A stretch of DNA of 64,000 nt from Photorhabdus australis DSM 17609 (GCF_000711895.1 NZ_JONO01000005.1:93191-157190); one strand, 5' to 3'; numbered from the stretch's first letter, positions 50,941-61,918 are shown. The notes: generated from the letters alone by a model not told the origin. Numbers and translations: made by a program.

Positions 50941-51434
50941 GGTTCCTCCACTTGTATATCAGCTATACAACTGTATAAATTATGAGTCTGGCAGATCATT
51001 AGTATACCGTCAAAGCAGTCTGTTTATCGTCAAAATCGATTATTCATTCACTATCAATTGAGAAGATCCCAATGTCTGTCAGGATAGATATACAGCAACA
51101 AAATATGCATAAAAACTGTGGTTTTTGTTTGAAAAAGAACAAAAACGAACTAAAAACGCTCACCAATAAAGAAGTAAAGTTTGTTATTGTGACGTTTGTC
51201 ACAATTTCGTTGATAAAGTACATTTTCAAAAGGTAACAAATCACTCAGAATTATCACCAGGGCAAAACAGCTTTAACAACTGAGTCTTTTCTCACAGATA
51301 GGTTGAGTCTTTTCGACTATCATAATTTTCGTTATAGAAAATAACCGCTTATAAAACTTCTCGTTTTCCCATCCGGGAACATTAGTCAACCGGTAAGTTG
51401 TTCATATAACCAGATAAGCCATCGGAGGCAAAAT
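50941..51434. other. Divergent region between DUF29 copy 2 and glpT
   Basis: About 494 AT-rich bases that contain a perfect CRP site at 51189-51204. Presumed glpT promoter elements lie in 51240-51420. No gene is supported here; a 66-codon minus-strand frame is not convincing. Confidence 0.5.
51189..51204 (+). promoter_or_regulatory. Perfect CRP-binding site upstream of glpT
   Basis: TGTGA and TCACA half-sites are separated by six bases, the ideal CRP palindrome, about 230 bases before glpT. It fits catabolite control of glycerol-3-phosphate uptake. It could equally serve the divergent DUF29 gene. Confidence 0.7.
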
Positions 51435-52784
51435 ATGTTAAGTATTTTCAAGCCGGCGCCTCATAAGCCCCGACTGCCAACAACACAGATAGATCCAGTC
51501 TATCGTCGTCTACGCTGGCAAATTTTTATGGGGATTTTCTTTGGTTACGCCGCTTATTATCTGGTGAGGAAGAACTTTGCTCTGGCAATGCCTTATCTGG
51601 TTGAGCAAGGTTTTTCCAAAGGTAATCTCGGTTTCGCATTATCAGGGATCTCTATCGCATACGGTTTCTCCAAATTCATCATGGGCTCCGTATCCGACCG
51701 TTCCAATCCTCGGGTTTTCTTACCAGCAGGTCTGATTCTCGCAGCGGCTGTCATGTTGTTCATGGGATTTGTACCCTGGGCAACTTCCAGTATTACTGTC
51801 ATGTTCGTGTTGCTGTTCCTATGTGGTTGGTTCCAGGGTATGGGTTGGCCTCCTTGCGGCCGCACTATGGTTCACTGGTGGTCACAGAAAGAACGTGGCG
51901 GTATCGTTTCTATCTGGAACTGCGCACATAATGTCGGTGGTGGTTTGCCACCGTTACTATTCCTGCTAGGTATGGCATGGTTCAATGACTGGAAAGCGGC
52001 ACTGTATATGCCCGCTTTCGCTGCAATCCTGGTTGCTCTGATTGCATTTGCTCTAATGCGTGACACACCACAATCTTGTGGCTTGCCACCCGTCGAAGAG
52101 TATAAAAACGATTATCCACTTGATTACACAGAGAAAGATGAAAAAGAATTAACCGCCAAACAGATTTTCATGCAGTATGTATTACCGAACAAACTGCTAT
52201 GGATGATTGCCATTGCCAACGTATTCGTTTACCTGCTGCGTTACGGCGTTCTTGACTGGTCACCAACCTATCTGCGTGAAGCCAAACACTTTGCGTTAGA
52301 CAAATCTTCATGGGCTTACTTCCTGTACGAATATGCCGGTATCCCAGGTACTCTACTGTGCGGCTGGATGTCAGACAAAGTATTTAGAGGCAACCGGGGT
52401 GCAACCGGCGTCTTCTTTATGACCCTGGTCACTATCGCAACGATTGTCTTCTGGCTAAACCCGGCGGGTAACCCAAATGTAGACATGGCTTGTATGTTGG
52501 TTATTGGCTTCCTGATCTACGGCCCGGTTATGTTGATCGGCTTGCACGCCCTTGAACTGGCACCTAAGAAAGCGGCGGGAACAGCCGCTGGTTTCACCGG
52601 CTTGTTCGGTTACTTAGGTGGTTCAGTTGCGGCCAGTGCCATTATCGGTTACACCGTTGATGCCTTCGGCTGGAACGGTGGCTTTTCGGTCATGATAGGC
52701 GGTAGTGCCTTGTCTGTTATTTTGTTATTGATTGTCATGATCAATGAAAACAAGCACAAACAAGAATTAGCCCATTGTGACTAA
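51435..52784 (+). CDS. glpT: Glycerol-3-phosphate transporter GlpT
   Basis: A 449-residue MFS antiporter exchanging glycerol-3-phosphate for phosphate. [15 protein letters not shown] has the substrate-binding arginine near residue 45, [19 protein letters not shown] is the organophosphate:Pi antiporter signature near 137, and a conserved RYGVLDW follows. It is preceded by a perfect CRP site and a purine-rich ribosome-binding site (CGGAGG). Confidence 0.97.
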   Translation: MLSIFKPAPHKPRLPTTQIDPVYRRLRWQIFMGIFFGYAAYYLVRKNFALAMPYLVEQGFSKGNLGFALSGISIAYGFSKFIMGSVSDRSNPRVFLPAGLILAAAVMLFMGFVPWATSSITVMFVLLFLCGWFQGMGWPPCGRTMVHWWSQKERGGIVSIWNCAHNVGGGLPPLLFLLGMAWFNDWKAALYMPAFAAILVALIAFALMRDTPQSCGLPPVEEYKNDYPLDYTEKDEKELTAKQIFMQYVLPNKLLWMIAIANVFVYLLRYGVLDWSPTYLREAKHFALDKSSWAYFLYEYAGIPGTLLCGWMSDKVFRGNRGATGVFFMTLVTIATIVFWLNPAGNPNVDMACMLVIGFLIYGPVMLIGLHALELAPKKAAGTAAGFTGLFGYLGGSVAASAIIGYTVDAFGWNGGFSVMIGGSALSVILLLIVMINENKHKQELAHCD

Positions 52785-52818
52785 TTACTGTCACTAAATT
52801 GTGATACATCATTATAAG

Positions 52819-52848
52819 CCGCAGCATTGCTTATGCTGCGGTTTTTTT
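52819..52848 (+). terminator. Intrinsic terminator between glpT and glpQ
   Basis: Nine-base stem (CCGCAGCAT with ATGCTGCGG), five-base loop and T7 tail. In E. coli glpT and glpQ form one operon, so this hairpin would reduce glpQ expression relative to glpT or require a separate glpQ promoter. Confidence 0.88.
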
Positions 52849-52913
52849 AGCCTTTCAAAAAAATTATTGTTAACACAGCACAGCAATCTCATCGCTAAAA
52901 CGGAGAAATACAT

Positions 52914-53990
52914 ATGCAAACTCCAATAAAAACCATGGTAACGGGTATTATTTTAGCCTCATCTATGTCAGGCATAGTTCAAGCGGCAGATAAAATTGTG
53001 ATAGCCCATCGCGGTGCAAGCGGATATTTACCTGAACATACCTTACCTGCTAAGGCTATGGCTTATGCTGAAGGTGCCGATTATCTAGAACAAGACCTGG
53101 TTATGACTAAAGATAATGAGTTGGTGGTACTACATGATCACTATCTTGATCGCGTCACTGACGTTGCAAATAAATTCCCTGATCGTGCTCGCCAGGATGG
53201 GCGTTACTATGCCATCGACTTCACCTTACCCGAAATCAAATCACTGAAATTCACCGAAGGCTTCGAGATTAAAAATAATAAGTATGTACAGACCTATGCC
53301 AATCGTTTTCCGATGTGGAAATCTGATTTCCGGATTCACACTTTTCAAGAAGAGATAGAATTTGTTCAGGGATTAAACCAATCTACTGGCAAAAACATCG
53401 GTATTTATCCTGAAATCAAAGCACCATGGTTCCACCAGCAGGAGGGGAAAGATATTTCCACTAAGGTACTAACAGTACTGAAAGAATATGGTTACACCAG
53501 GAAAAGCGACAAAGTTTATCTGCAATGTTTTGACGCTAACGAACTTAAACGTATCAAAAACGAGTTGGAACCTAAGCTGGGAATCGACTTAAAGCTGGTT
53601 CAGCTTATCGCCTACACCGACTGGAATGAAACCTATGAACAAAAACCAAACGGTACATGGGTAAATTACAGCTATGACTGGATGTTTCAACCTGGTGCAA
53701 TGCAAAAAGTGGCACAGTATGCCGATGGCATCGGTCCTGATTACCATATGATCGTAGATGAGAGTTCTACACCAACCAATATTAAATTAACCAGTATGGT
53801 GAAAGATGCCCACGCTAACAATATGGAAGTCCACCCATACACTATTCGAGTTGATCTACTGCCTACATACGCCACCAACGGCGATCAGCTTTTCGATATC
53901 ATTTACAATCAGGCGAATGTAGACGGCGCATTCACAGATTTCCCTGATTTAGGTGTGAAATTCCTGCAAAAACAGTATCAGCATAAGTAA
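52914..53990 (+). CDS. glpQ: Periplasmic glycerophosphodiester phosphodiesterase GlpQ
   Basis: A 358-residue secreted enzyme that hydrolyses glycerophosphodiesters to glycerol-3-phosphate for GlpT. The signal peptide ends near residue 24 (SGIVQAADK). AHRGASGYLPEHTLPA holds the catalytic histidine and arginine and the first metal ligand, and VVLHDHYLDRVTD is the second histidine. It follows glpT with a terminator in between. Confidence 0.96.
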   Translation: MQTPIKTMVTGIILASSMSGIVQAADKIVIAHRGASGYLPEHTLPAKAMAYAEGADYLEQDLVMTKDNELVVLHDHYLDRVTDVANKFPDRARQDGRYYAIDFTLPEIKSLKFTEGFEIKNNKYVQTYANRFPMWKSDFRIHTFQEEIEFVQGLNQSTGKNIGIYPEIKAPWFHQQEGKDISTKVLTVLKEYGYTRKSDKVYLQCFDANELKRIKNELEPKLGIDLKLVQLIAYTDWNETYEQKPNGTWVNYSYDWMFQPGAMQKVAQYADGIGPDYHMIVDESSTPTNIKLTSMVKDAHANNMEVHPYTIRVDLLPTYATNGDQLFDIIYNQANVDGAFTDFPDLGVKFLQKQYQHK

Positions 53991-53997
53991 GATACAA

Positions 53998-54023
53998 ACA
54001 GGGCGCCTCAATCAGCGCCCTGT
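53998..54023. terminator. Hairpin between convergent glpQ and epmA
   Basis: A nine-base stem (ACAGGGCGC with GCGCCCTGT), loop of eight bases. It stands 8 bases after the glpQ stop and 11 bases beyond the epmA stop, so it can serve both directions. T-richness is weak. Confidence 0.6.
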
Positions 54024-54033
54024 CGTTTAATGA

Positions 54034-55011
54034 TTATGCTTTATTTACCGCAAAGGCAATAACATCACTGAGCTTTTCTGCTGCTAAAGCCAGCATCACT
54101 AAACGATCAACGCCAAGCGCCACACCGGCACACTCAGGTATTCCCTGTTTCAGAGCACCAATCAAATTTTCATCAACTGGCCGGATAGGTAGACCCAGCT
54201 CTGCACGTTTACAATTATCCTGTTCAAAACGCTGACGTTGTTCATCGCCATCGGTCAATTCCCGGAAACCATTTGCCAGTTCAACGCCTTTGAAATAGAC
54301 CTCAAAACGCTCTGCAACTCGGTGATCTTCTTTGCTGATTTCAGCCAGAGAAGCCTGAGAAGCCGGGAAATGGTAAATAAAAGTTGGCTTTTCAATACCG
54401 ATATGTGGCTCAACACCAACGGTAAACAAAAGTTGCAACAAAGTATCCCGATCTTCCTCTGTATCAGCAATATTGCTCAGATCCAATTTGGCGGCAATTT
54501 CACGCAATTTTTCTTTCTCTGCGGATAACGGGTCAATATCCAGATAACGCAAAAAAGCCTGCTGATAAGAGAGTAGTTCTGCACTTTCGCAGTCAAGTAT
54601 CTGCTGAAGTAAGTCATCCACCTCATTGATCAAGCGGTACATATCATAGTGAGGCCGGTACCATTCCAACATAGTAAATTCAGGATTATGATAACGACCC
54701 GCTTCCTCATTACGGAAACAACGACTGAGCTGATAAATAGAGCCACTTCCTGCTGCCAGCAGGCGTTTCATGTGATATTCCGGGCTTGTCATCAGATAAA
54801 GAGTCATTCCATCTGATGCGCCAGGACCAACAAACTTTGTCTGAAAAGGAAACAAGTGGACATCAGTCACTGTAGACTGACTCATCGCTGGTGTTTCAAC
54901 TTCCAATACCCCGCGATCTGCGAAAAAGCGCCGTATTTCAGCTAAAATAGTCGCCCGTTTCAACAAGTTGGCGATAGGTGCACTTGGCTGCCAGTTTGCT
55001 GTTTCGCTCAT
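54034..55011 (-). CDS. epmA: EF-P beta-lysine ligase EpmA (PoxA/GenX)
   Basis: A 325-residue lysyl-tRNA-synthetase paralogue that attaches beta-lysine to EF-P. The start at 55011 ([10 protein letters not shown]) matches the family; a 345-residue reading adds 20 residues with no family counterpart. Class II aaRS motif 2 is [21 protein letters not shown] near residue 100; motif 3 is [14 protein letters not shown] near 300. It lacks the N-terminal anticodon-binding domain. Its partners efp and epmB are also in this window, across the frd operon. Confidence 0.96.
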   Translation of the reverse strand: MSETANWQPSAPIANLLKRATILAEIRRFFADRGVLEVETPAMSQSTVTDVHLFPFQTKFVGPGASDGMTLYLMTSPEYHMKRLLAAGSGSIYQLSRCFRNEEAGRYHNPEFTMLEWYRPHYDMYRLINEVDDLLQQILDCESAELLSYQQAFLRYLDIDPLSAEKEKLREIAAKLDLSNIADTEEDRDTLLQLLFTVGVEPHIGIEKPTFIYHFPASQASLAEISKEDHRVAERFEVYFKGVELANGFRELTDGDEQRQRFEQDNCKRAELGLPIRPVDENLIGALKQGIPECAGVALGVDRLVMLALAAEKLSDVIAFAVNKA

Positions 55012-55245
55012 GTAAATGACTCCAAAATAAAACAAAACGTGCAGTCTACCTGCATCACACATATCAGACAAATTATTACTATCTGATCATCCTGGAACAA
55101 CTGAGCTTGTCTGGTATCAATACTACAACAGATTTGCTACAGCTAAATAGATTTAACTATCTGTCGAAGTATTACCGTAAGATAAAGAAGAAATTGTGGT
55201 CGATTATATTAACCACAAGAAAACCTATACCAGCCAAGGTCACTG

Positions 55246-55659
55246 TTACTCTAACAGCGTTATCAATTTAAATCGACAATACTCATCTATATAAGTTTTA
55301 TCCGGTTTAATATAATTAATGCCTTTTATGTTGATCCGACTCAAATATAGTCCATTATCTGCACGCAAAGCTATTACATTATATTCAATATCTTCTACAG
55401 TAAACTTAGAATAAATGTCAATACTCGATTTTGCAGCTTCAATATAGTTACCACCAGGTCGAAGAATCCGGCTCAAATATAACCCATTGTCTGCCCGAAG
55501 TGCCATCGTATGAGCACCAAATAGTTCCACTATATACCGGGAAGATGTACCAATAGTATATCTTCCCGCCTGAATATAGTTAATTTTCCCCTGACTGAAT
55601 CTACTCAAATAAAGCCCATTATCTGCCTGCAATGCAATAGTATGATCGGCTAATACCAT
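55246..55659 (-). CDS. Three-repeat beta-trefoil protein, fascin/lectin-like, copy 1
   Basis: A 137-residue protein made of three repeats of 44 residues, each opening with IAL(Q/R)ADNGLYLSR, at residues 8, 52 and 96. Three repeats of about 44 residues with a K/R-x-DNGxYLS hairpin fit a beta-trefoil of the fascin or agglutinin type. No signal peptide or membrane segment is visible. A strong GGAGG site precedes the ATG. A role in carbohydrate or actin binding is inference from fold only. It has a close paralogue 440 bases upstream. Confidence 0.7.
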   Translation of the reverse strand: MVLADHTIALQADNGLYLSRFSQGKINYIQAGRYTIGTSSRYIVELFGAHTMALRADNGLYLSRILRPGGNYIEAAKSSIDIYSKFTVEDIEYNVIALRADNGLYLSRINIKGINYIKPDKTYIDEYCRFKLITLLE

Positions 55660-56098
55660 GACATCCTCCTGTTTAAATACATGTAATTTCTTAAGTTAAT
55701 TACTTATAGAATATCATTTAAACACCATATCTATTTTCTATGCCTGAAAAAAAACCACTTTACTGAATATATACCATTATTGTTAAACAACAAGATATAT
55801 TTCAAATTTATTCTGAATATTAGAATAAATTATAATTTAATTAACATTATTATTTATAAAATAACCAGAGATAATTATCATATTTAAACTAAAAAGATAA
55901 GATATTATAAGGAAAGTAAAAAATAATTTAATTTGATTAATTATAATGTTATCAATAACACCCAAAGACCAATCACAACTAATTATTTTAGAATAAAAAT
56001 TGTCATTATTGTTGATGTATTAAATAATCAAATTATTTCAAAAAAAGTGGTCAGTTTTATCCGACCACTACAGAAATAATGCCCATAAAAATCAATCT
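55660..56098. other. AT-rich spacer between the two trefoil genes
   Basis: About 439 bases of very low GC DNA with no reading frame. It holds the promoter of copy 1. Its start resembles the upstream DNA of copy 2, which supports tandem duplication. Confidence 0.4.
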
Positions 56099-56512
56099 TT
56101 ATTCAATTAGCGTTGTCACTTTAAAATGACAATATACGTCTAAATTAACTTTATCCGGTTTAATGTAATCAACACCGTTTAGAGTGATCCGACTTAGGTA
56201 TTTTCCGTTATCTGCACGCAGAGCTATCACATTACATCCGACATCCACTACTGTAAACGTAGAATAAATGTCAATACTTGATTTCGCAGCCTCAATATAA
56301 TCACCACCAGATCGAGTGATCCGACTCAAATAGAGTCCACTATCCGCAAGAAGCGCTATCGTATTGGTGCTAAGCTGTATTAATTTATATCTTGAGTAAA
56401 TATCAATACCAGATTTAACAGCTTCAATGTAATTAACCCCATTCCGAGTTACTCTACTCAAATAGAGATTATTATCCGCCCGCAATGCAATAGTAATATT
56501 GGGTAATCCCAT
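56099..56512 (-). CDS. Three-repeat beta-trefoil protein, fascin/lectin-like, copy 2
   Basis: A 137-residue paralogue of copy 1 with the same 44-residue period; repeat openings at 8, 52 and 96 read ALRADNNLYLSR, ALLADSGLYLSR and ALRADNGKYLSR. The GGAGG site and the AT-rich DNA around it are shared. The first and third repeats differ most from copy 1, so the two proteins may have different ligand preference. Confidence 0.7.
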   Translation of the reverse strand: MGLPNITIALRADNNLYLSRVTRNGVNYIEAVKSGIDIYSRYKLIQLSTNTIALLADSGLYLSRITRSGGDYIEAAKSSIDIYSTFTVVDVGCNVIALRADNGKYLSRITLNGVDYIKPDKVNLDVYCHFKVTTLIE

Positions 56513-57292
56513 AATATCCTCCTGTTAAAATACATTTTGAATTATTAATTTAATTACATGATGTTAATTTTAAAAGATCATTCAAATATCAATTTTCACA
56601 TATCCGTAAAAAGATCCCCCTTGCTAAACATAGATAATTAGTATTTAATGAAAAATATATCTTTATATTCATCCTACCGTTTTAAGAGCAATAATTACAG
56701 TAATTATCTCTCTTCTCATAACTTTTTAATATTAAATTAAGAATAATAATTAACATTCAACAAAAATAACCACTAAAATAGTGTCAATAATTTTAACAAC
56801 TATCCTGAATTAATTAGTTAAAACAATTGACTATTCAATTTATATATTAAATCGCCAATCATATTATTAAAAGAAATGAAAATGCCAATTTAAAATATCA
56901 TTAAAATTTTACCGCATTATATCATCAGATCAATTAATATTACTTTTCCAGATTATCGCTTCACCATCCAACTCAGGATAACAAAATAAATTAAAATATC
57001 TAAACAATTAATCATTAAGACAAATTAAAGAAAAATAAGACAATTCTTGTCTTAGATCAATATATTAATAATCAAATCCAGCAAAACACCGCTTCATATC
57101 AAATTTCCCTCACTGAAAATTTGCTATACTTAATTCCATACAAAAAAGTAACAAATAGTTATCCTCAATCGTTAAAGCACAGATTTTATCCACAGAATCA
57201 CGCTATATGAGAAACAATAACAACAACATTCAGGAATAGTGATAACCCTTTTGATTACTCACTAAATTTCACTTGAACAATGGAGAAGCACA
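56513..57292. other. AT-rich region between the trefoil gene and frdA
   Basis: About 780 bases with very low GC and no frame of 60 codons. It holds the promoter of trefoil copy 2 and the frd control region, including a possible FNR site at 57047-57060. Confidence 0.45.
57047..57060 (+). promoter_or_regulatory. Possible FNR site upstream of frdA
   Basis: TTGTC-TTAG-ATCAA matches the FNR consensus (TTGAT-N4-ATCAA) at eight of ten positions. It is 233 bases before frdA, farther than usual, so the call is tentative. Anaerobic control of frd by FNR is established in E. coli. Confidence 0.35.
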
Positions 57293-59089
57293 GTGCAAAC
57301 CTTTAATGCCGATCTCGCTATTATCGGAGCCGGGGGCGCAGGTCTACGTGCCGCAATTGCTGCGGCTGAGTCTAATCCTCACATCAAGATTGCTTTGATC
57401 TCAAAAGTTTACCCCATGCGTAGCCACACCGTAGCCGCAGAAGGTGGATCAGCGGCAGTCACTCAAACCCATGACTCCTACGACTTCCATTTCAATGACA
57501 CCGTATCCGGTGGTGACTGGCTATGTGAACAAGATGTTGTTGAATACTTCGTCGAACATTGCCCGACAGAGATGATCCAACTGGAACAATGGGGCTGTCC
57601 GTGGAGCCGCAAAGAAGACGGTTCTGTCAACGTGCGTCGCTTCGGTGGCATGAAGATAGAACGCACCTGGTTTGCGGCGGATAAAACTGGCTTCCATATG
57701 CTGCATACCCTATTCCAGACTTCGCTTAAATACCCGCAAATCCAGCGCTTTGACGAACATTTTGTCCTCGATATCCTGGTAGATGAAGGACAAGCTCGCG
57801 GCTTAGTTGCACTAAATATAATGGAAGGTAGCAAAATTCAGATCCGGGCCAATGCCGTTATTATGGCAACCGGTGGTGCTGGTCGTGTATATCGCTACAA
57901 TACTAACGGCGGTATCGTGACTGGAGATGGTATGGGCATCGCATTCCGTCACGGCGTACCACTGCGTGATATGGAATTTGTTCAGTATCATCCAACCGGC
58001 CTGCCCGGTTCCGGTATCCTGATGACAGAAGGCTGCCGTGGTGAAGGCGGGATTTTGATCAATAAGGATGGTTACCGCTATCTCCAGGATTATGGCCTCG
58101 GACCTGAAACGCCATTGGGCAAACCCGAAAACAAATACATGGAACTGGGTCCTCGTGACAAAGTTTCCCAGGCTTTTTGGCATGAATGGCGTGCCGGTCG
58201 CACAATTCCGACCCAACGTGGCGATGTAGTTTATTTGGATCTACGCCATCTGGGTGAGAAAAAATTACTTGAGCGGCTGCCCTTTATTTGTGAACTGGCA
58301 AAAGCGTATGTCGGTGTTGATCCGGTTAAAGACCCCATCCCGGTTCGCCCTACCGCACATTACACCATGGGCGGTATCGAAACTGACCAGAAGTGTGAAA
58401 CCCGTATTAAAGGACTGTTTGCTGTTGGTGAATGTTCTTCTGTTGGTCTGCATGGTGCAAACCGGCTGGGTTCCAACTCTTTGGCTGAACTGGTGGTCTT
58501 TGGCCGTCTGGCGGGTGAAGAAGCAGTAAAACACGCTCAGCAGGCAATGCCGGCTAACGATCGTGCACTGGATACCCAAGCACATGATGTCATAGCGCGT
58601 CTTAACAATCTGCTGAAACAAAAAGGTACTGAAAGTTGGTCTAAGATCCGTGATGAAATGGGCCTTTCTATGGAGGAAGGCTGTGGTATCTACCGTACTC
58701 CTGAATTAATGCAAAAAACTGTTAATAAGATTGCCGAGCTAAAAGATCGCTTTAAACACGTTCAGATTACTGATAACACCAGTGTATTCAATACTGATCT
58801 GCTATACACCATTGAGCTTGGTTTTGGTCTGGATGTCGCCGAATGTATGATTCACTCTGCAATCAACCGAAAAGAATCCCGTGGTGCACATCAACGTCTG
58901 GATGAAGGTTGTACCGAACGTGATGATGAAAACTTCCTAAAACATACGCTGGCTTTCTATAAGCCTAACAGCGCACCTGACCTAAAATATAGCAACGTGA
59001 AAATTACCAAATCTACTCCAGCAAAACGCGTGTACGGTGGTGAAGCCGCAGCACAAGAGAAAAAGCATAAGGAGCAGGCGAATGACTGA
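57293..59089 (+). CDS. frdA: Fumarate reductase flavoprotein subunit
   Basis: A 598-residue catalytic subunit that reduces fumarate in anaerobic respiration. GTG is the start, as in E. coli. [15 protein letters not shown] is the FAD dinucleotide fold near residue 12, H45 in [10 protein letters not shown] binds FAD covalently, and [21 protein letters not shown] near 233 is the fumarate active site. It is the first gene of frdABCD and overlaps frdB by 8 bases. Confidence 0.97.
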   Translation: MQTFNADLAIIGAGGAGLRAAIAAAESNPHIKIALISKVYPMRSHTVAAEGGSAAVTQTHDSYDFHFNDTVSGGDWLCEQDVVEYFVEHCPTEMIQLEQWGCPWSRKEDGSVNVRRFGGMKIERTWFAADKTGFHMLHTLFQTSLKYPQIQRFDEHFVLDILVDEGQARGLVALNIMEGSKIQIRANAVIMATGGAGRVYRYNTNGGIVTGDGMGIAFRHGVPLRDMEFVQYHPTGLPGSGILMTEGCRGEGGILINKDGYRYLQDYGLGPETPLGKPENKYMELGPRDKVSQAFWHEWRAGRTIPTQRGDVVYLDLRHLGEKKLLERLPFICELAKAYVGVDPVKDPIPVRPTAHYTMGGIETDQKCETRIKGLFAVGECSSVGLHGANRLGSNSLAELVVFGRLAGEEAVKHAQQAMPANDRALDTQAHDVIARLNNLLKQKGTESWSKIRDEMGLSMEEGCGIYRTPELMQKTVNKIAELKDRFKHVQITDNTSVFNTDLLYTIELGFGLDVAECMIHSAINRKESRGAHQRLDEGCTERDDENFLKHTLAFYKPNSAPDLKYSNVKITKSTPAKRVYGGEAAAQEKKHKEQAND

Positions 59090-59816
59090 TATGAAAACCC
59101 TGAAAATGGAGGTCATGCGCTATAACCCGGAAAGTGACCATGAACCCCATTTTATAACCTATGAAGTTCCTTATGACGAACAAACCTCCCTACTCGATGC
59201 GTTAGGTTATATTAAAGACAATTTGGCGCCCGATCTCTCTTACCGCTGGTCCTGCCGTATGGCTATCTGCGGTTCTTGCGGCATGATGGTTGAACGGGTG
59301 CCAAAACTGGCTTGTAAAACCTTTCTGCGGGATTATCCACAAGGCATGAAAGTTGAAGCGTTGGCTAACTTCCCTATTGAGCGTGATTTAGTCGTTGATA
59401 TGACTCACTTCATTGAAAGTCTGGAAGCGATCAAACCATACATTATCGGGAATGACCGTAAACCGTCTGAAGGGCCGAATATTCAAACTCCAGCACAGAT
59501 GGCGAAATACCATCAGTTTTCCGGCTGTATCAACTGCGGCTTGTGCTATGCCGCTTGTCCTCAGTTTGGTTTGAACCCTGAATTTATCGGCCCAGCTGCG
59601 ATAACTCTGGCTCATCGTTACAATCTTGACAATCGTGACCGTGGTAAGAAAGAGCGTATGCCGCAACTTAACAGCCAAAATGGCGTATGGAGTTGTACTT
59701 TCGTTGGCTATTGTTCTGAAGTCTGCCCGAAACATGTCGATCCAGCCGCTGCAATTCAGCAAGGCAAAATCGAAAGTGCTAAAGACTTCATGATCGCCAT
59801 GCTGAAACCACAGTAA
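59082..59816 (+). CDS. frdB: Fumarate reductase iron-sulfur subunit
   Basis: A 244-residue electron-transfer subunit. The start MTDMKTLKM at 59082 gives the E. coli length. [2Fe-2S] cysteines lie in [13 protein letters not shown] near residue 57. The [4Fe-4S] and [3Fe-4S] cysteines are in [12 protein letters not shown] near 149 and [17 protein letters not shown] near 205. Confidence 0.97.
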   Translation: MTDMKTLKMEVMRYNPESDHEPHFITYEVPYDEQTSLLDALGYIKDNLAPDLSYRWSCRMAICGSCGMMVERVPKLACKTFLRDYPQGMKVEALANFPIERDLVVDMTHFIESLEAIKPYIIGNDRKPSEGPNIQTPAQMAKYHQFSGCINCGLCYAACPQFGLNPEFIGPAAITLAHRYNLDNRDRGKKERMPQLNSQNGVWSCTFVGYCSEVCPKHVDPAAAIQQGKIESAKDFMIAMLKPQ

Positions 59817-59831
59817 AGGGAGAAATATACA

Positions 59832-60224
59832 ATGACTACCAAACGTAAACCTTATGTTCGTAGTATGGCTCCCAACTGGTGGCAAAAACTGGGCTTTTAC
59901 CGTTTCTATATTCTCCGTGAAAGCACTGCTGTTACTACTGTGTGGTTCAGTATCTTAATGATATACGGTGTATTCGCCCTGAAAGGTGGCACACAGAGCT
60001 GGGATGGATTTGTCGCGTTCCTGCAAAATCCCGTTATCCTGTTGATTAACATAATCACTCTGCTGGGTGCTCTGTTGCATACCAAAACCTGGTTTGAACT
60101 GGCCCCCAAAGCAGCTAACGTAGTGATAAAAGGTGAAAAAATGGGGCCTGAACCTGTGATCAAGCTATTGTGGACTGTCACCATTATCGTCACCGCTATC
60201 ATCTTAGGCATAGCCTTACTTTAA
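59832..60224 (+). CDS. frdC: Fumarate reductase membrane anchor subunit C
   Basis: A 130-residue quinone-binding membrane anchor with three helices. [24 protein letters not shown] and [13 protein letters not shown] are typical of the family. It is third in the operon, 15 bases after frdB. Confidence 0.96.
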   Translation: MTTKRKPYVRSMAPNWWQKLGFYRFYILRESTAVTTVWFSILMIYGVFALKGGTQSWDGFVAFLQNPVILLINIITLLGALLHTKTWFELAPKAANVVIKGEKMGPEPVIKLLWTVTIIVTAIILGIALL

Positions 60225-60240
60225 TCCCGGGGAGGACCTG

Positions 60241-60594
60241 ATGAATCAAATACCTAAACGTTCCGATGAACCGATTTTCTGGGGATTATTTGGTGCTGGC
60301 GGTATGTGGGGCGCAATTGTAGCCCCAGCCATTATTTTACTCGTAGCAATCCTTTTACCATTGGGAATAGCACCCGCAGCATTAAGCTATGAGCGAATCC
60401 TGATCTTCTGCCAGAGCTTCATTGGCCGTGCTTTCTTATTGCTGATGATCATTCTGCCGTTATGGTGCGGTTTACATCGTATCCACCACGGTATGCATGA
60501 TTTGAAAATTCATATTCCTGCGGGTAAATGGGTCTTCTACGGCATGGCAGCGATTCTGAGTGTTGTTGCGATTATCGGGGTTTTCACTCTGTAA
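60241..60594 (+). CDS. frdD: Fumarate reductase membrane anchor subunit D
   Basis: A 117-residue anchor with three helices and [17 protein letters not shown] near residue 15. The conserved [18 protein letters not shown] has the quinone-site histidines. It is the last gene of the operon, 16 bases after frdC. Confidence 0.96.
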   Translation: MNQIPKRSDEPIFWGLFGAGGMWGAIVAPAIILLVAILLPLGIAPAALSYERILIFCQSFIGRAFLLLMIILPLWCGLHRIHHGMHDLKIHIPAGKWVFYGMAAILSVVAIIGVFTL

Positions 60595-60690
60595 TTGAAC
60601 AGTAACGAGTTTAAGTTGTGATGGCTCTTCACCATGATCAATGTTGTCGAGAACCGGCCATCACACCTTTTTCACACTGACAAATACCTT

Positions 60691-60716
60691 TAAAGGCCGA
60701 TCAATCCCGGCCTTTA
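60691..60716. terminator. Hairpin between convergent frdD and sugE
   Basis: A nine-base stem (TAAAGGCCG with CGGCCTTTA) with an eight-base loop, between the frd stop and the sugE stop. It may terminate both transcripts. Confidence 0.6.
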
Positions 60717-60758
60717 ACTTAATCAGCACTTCTTCAGATCTATATCTTTACTTTAAAA

Positions 60759-61073
60759 TTAACTGGTCAATTTCAAACCAATAATACCAGCAACAATCAG
60801 AACTATGCTCAATACTCTGGCAATGCTCGCAGATTCACCCAACACGATGATACCAAAAATGGCCGTACCCACTGCGCCTATTCCTGTCCACACCCCATAA
60901 GCTGTACCTACAGGTAAACCTTTCATTGCATACGCAAGCAGTCCCATACTAAGCGCTATAGCACTGACTGTTATAAGACTTGGCACTAACCGAGTGAAAC
61001 CATGCGTGTATTTCAGACCTACCGCCCAAACGACTTCAAATAAACCAGCAATAACAAGAATAAACCAAGACAT
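60759..61073 (-). CDS. sugE: Guanidinium exporter Gdx (SugE), SMR family
   Basis: A 104-residue four-helix small multidrug resistance protein. The start [22 protein letters not shown] holds the essential glutamate near residue 13 and the GLKYTHGF motif of guanidinium exporters rather than EmrE-type drug pumps. A guanidine-II riboswitch stands just upstream, which confirms the substrate class. The longer reading to 61145 runs into the riboswitch and is rejected. Confidence 0.95.
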   Translation of the reverse strand: MSWFILVIAGLFEVVWAVGLKYTHGFTRLVPSLITVSAIALSMGLLAYAMKGLPVGTAYGVWTGIGAVGTAIFGIIVLGESASIARVLSIVLIVAGIIGLKLTS

Positions 61074-61093
61074 ATCAACGTCACATAGAGTTG

Positions 61094-61140
61094 TGGGGTC
61101 GTCCCCAAGAAACGGTAGTATATTCAGGTCGTCCTGAATA
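61094..61140 (-). promoter_or_regulatory. Guanidine-II (mini-ykkC) riboswitch of sugE
   Basis: Two hairpins on the minus strand each have an ACGA loop: a perfect eight-base stem at 61140-61121 (TATTCAGG with CCTGAATA) and a five-base stem at 61107-61094 (TGGGG with CCCCA). The paired ACGR-loop hairpins are the defining feature of guanidine-II riboswitches. The second hairpin is close to the ribosome-binding region, which suggests translational control. Confidence 0.9.
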
Positions 61141-61254
61141 ACCATTAGAAATGAAAGAGGATTATAGTAACGTAAGATCGCGGTATCAATAGCGCAATTT
61201 TACAATGAGCCAGAGATATAGAGCTTACCCCTTACACATTGATCATCAATTAAG

Positions 61255-61289
61255 AAAAACCACAGCCTGTTGCCAAAACTGCGGTTTTT
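61255..61289 (-). terminator. Intrinsic terminator of efp
   Basis: On the minus strand a ten-base stem (AAAACCGCAG with CTGTGGTTTT, one G-U pair), 24 bases beyond the efp stop, with a T tract. Confidence 0.8.
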
Positions 61290-61313
61290 ACTAAATATCG
61301 TTGTCGTCAGCGG

Positions 61314-61880
61314 TTATTTCACACGGGAAACGTATTCACCAGAGCGGGTATCTACTTTGACTACTTCGCCGATTTGCACGAACAGAGGTACTTTAACCAC
61401 AGCACCAGTACTCAGGGTTGCTGGCTTACCACCTGTACCTGCGGTGTCACCTTTTAGACCTGGATCAGTATCAGTGATTTCCAGTTCAACAAAGTTTGGT
61501 GGAGTCACAGAAATAGGCTGACCATTCCACAACGTCAGGATACACTCCGCCTGTTCAACCAGCCATTTCGCATTTTCACCAACTGCTTTTTCATCAGCAG
61601 CTAACTGCTCAAAGGTTTCGTTGTTCATAAAGTGCCAAAATTCGCCATCGTTATACAGATAAGTCAGGTTCATATCCATCACATCAGCAGATTCTACAGA
61701 GTCAGTAGATTTGAAGGTTTTTTCCAATAGTTTACCGGAAATTAGCTTGCGGATACGAACACGAGCAAACGCCTGGCCTTTACCCGGCTTTACGAATTCA
61801 CTCTCAAGAATAGCGCACGGCTCGCCATCTAACATGATTTTAAGACCTGAACGGAATTCATTGGTACTATAAGTAGCCAT
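61314..61880 (-). CDS. efp: Elongation factor P
   Basis: A 188-residue tRNA-shaped factor that rescues ribosomes at polyproline. The three beta domains and [18 protein letters not shown] are typical. The modified lysine is K34 in KPGKGQAF, the target of EpmA beta-lysylation. It is divergent from epmB, which makes the (R)-beta-lysine; the two genes share a 38-base spacer. Confidence 0.98.
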   Translation of the reverse strand: MATYSTNEFRSGLKIMLDGEPCAILESEFVKPGKGQAFARVRIRKLISGKLLEKTFKSTDSVESADVMDMNLTYLYNDGEFWHFMNNETFEQLAADEKAVGENAKWLVEQAECILTLWNGQPISVTPPNFVELEITDTDPGLKGDTAGTGGKPATLSTGAVVKVPLFVQIGEVVKVDTRSGEYVSRVK

Positions 61881-61918
61881 GGAGAACCTCTAATTTAAAC
61901 AAATGGCTTAGCCAAAAA

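Noticed and set aside
51044..51244. 66-codon minus-strand frame upstream of glpT
   Set aside because: Lies across the CRP site, is hydrophobic by AT bias, and has no start signals.
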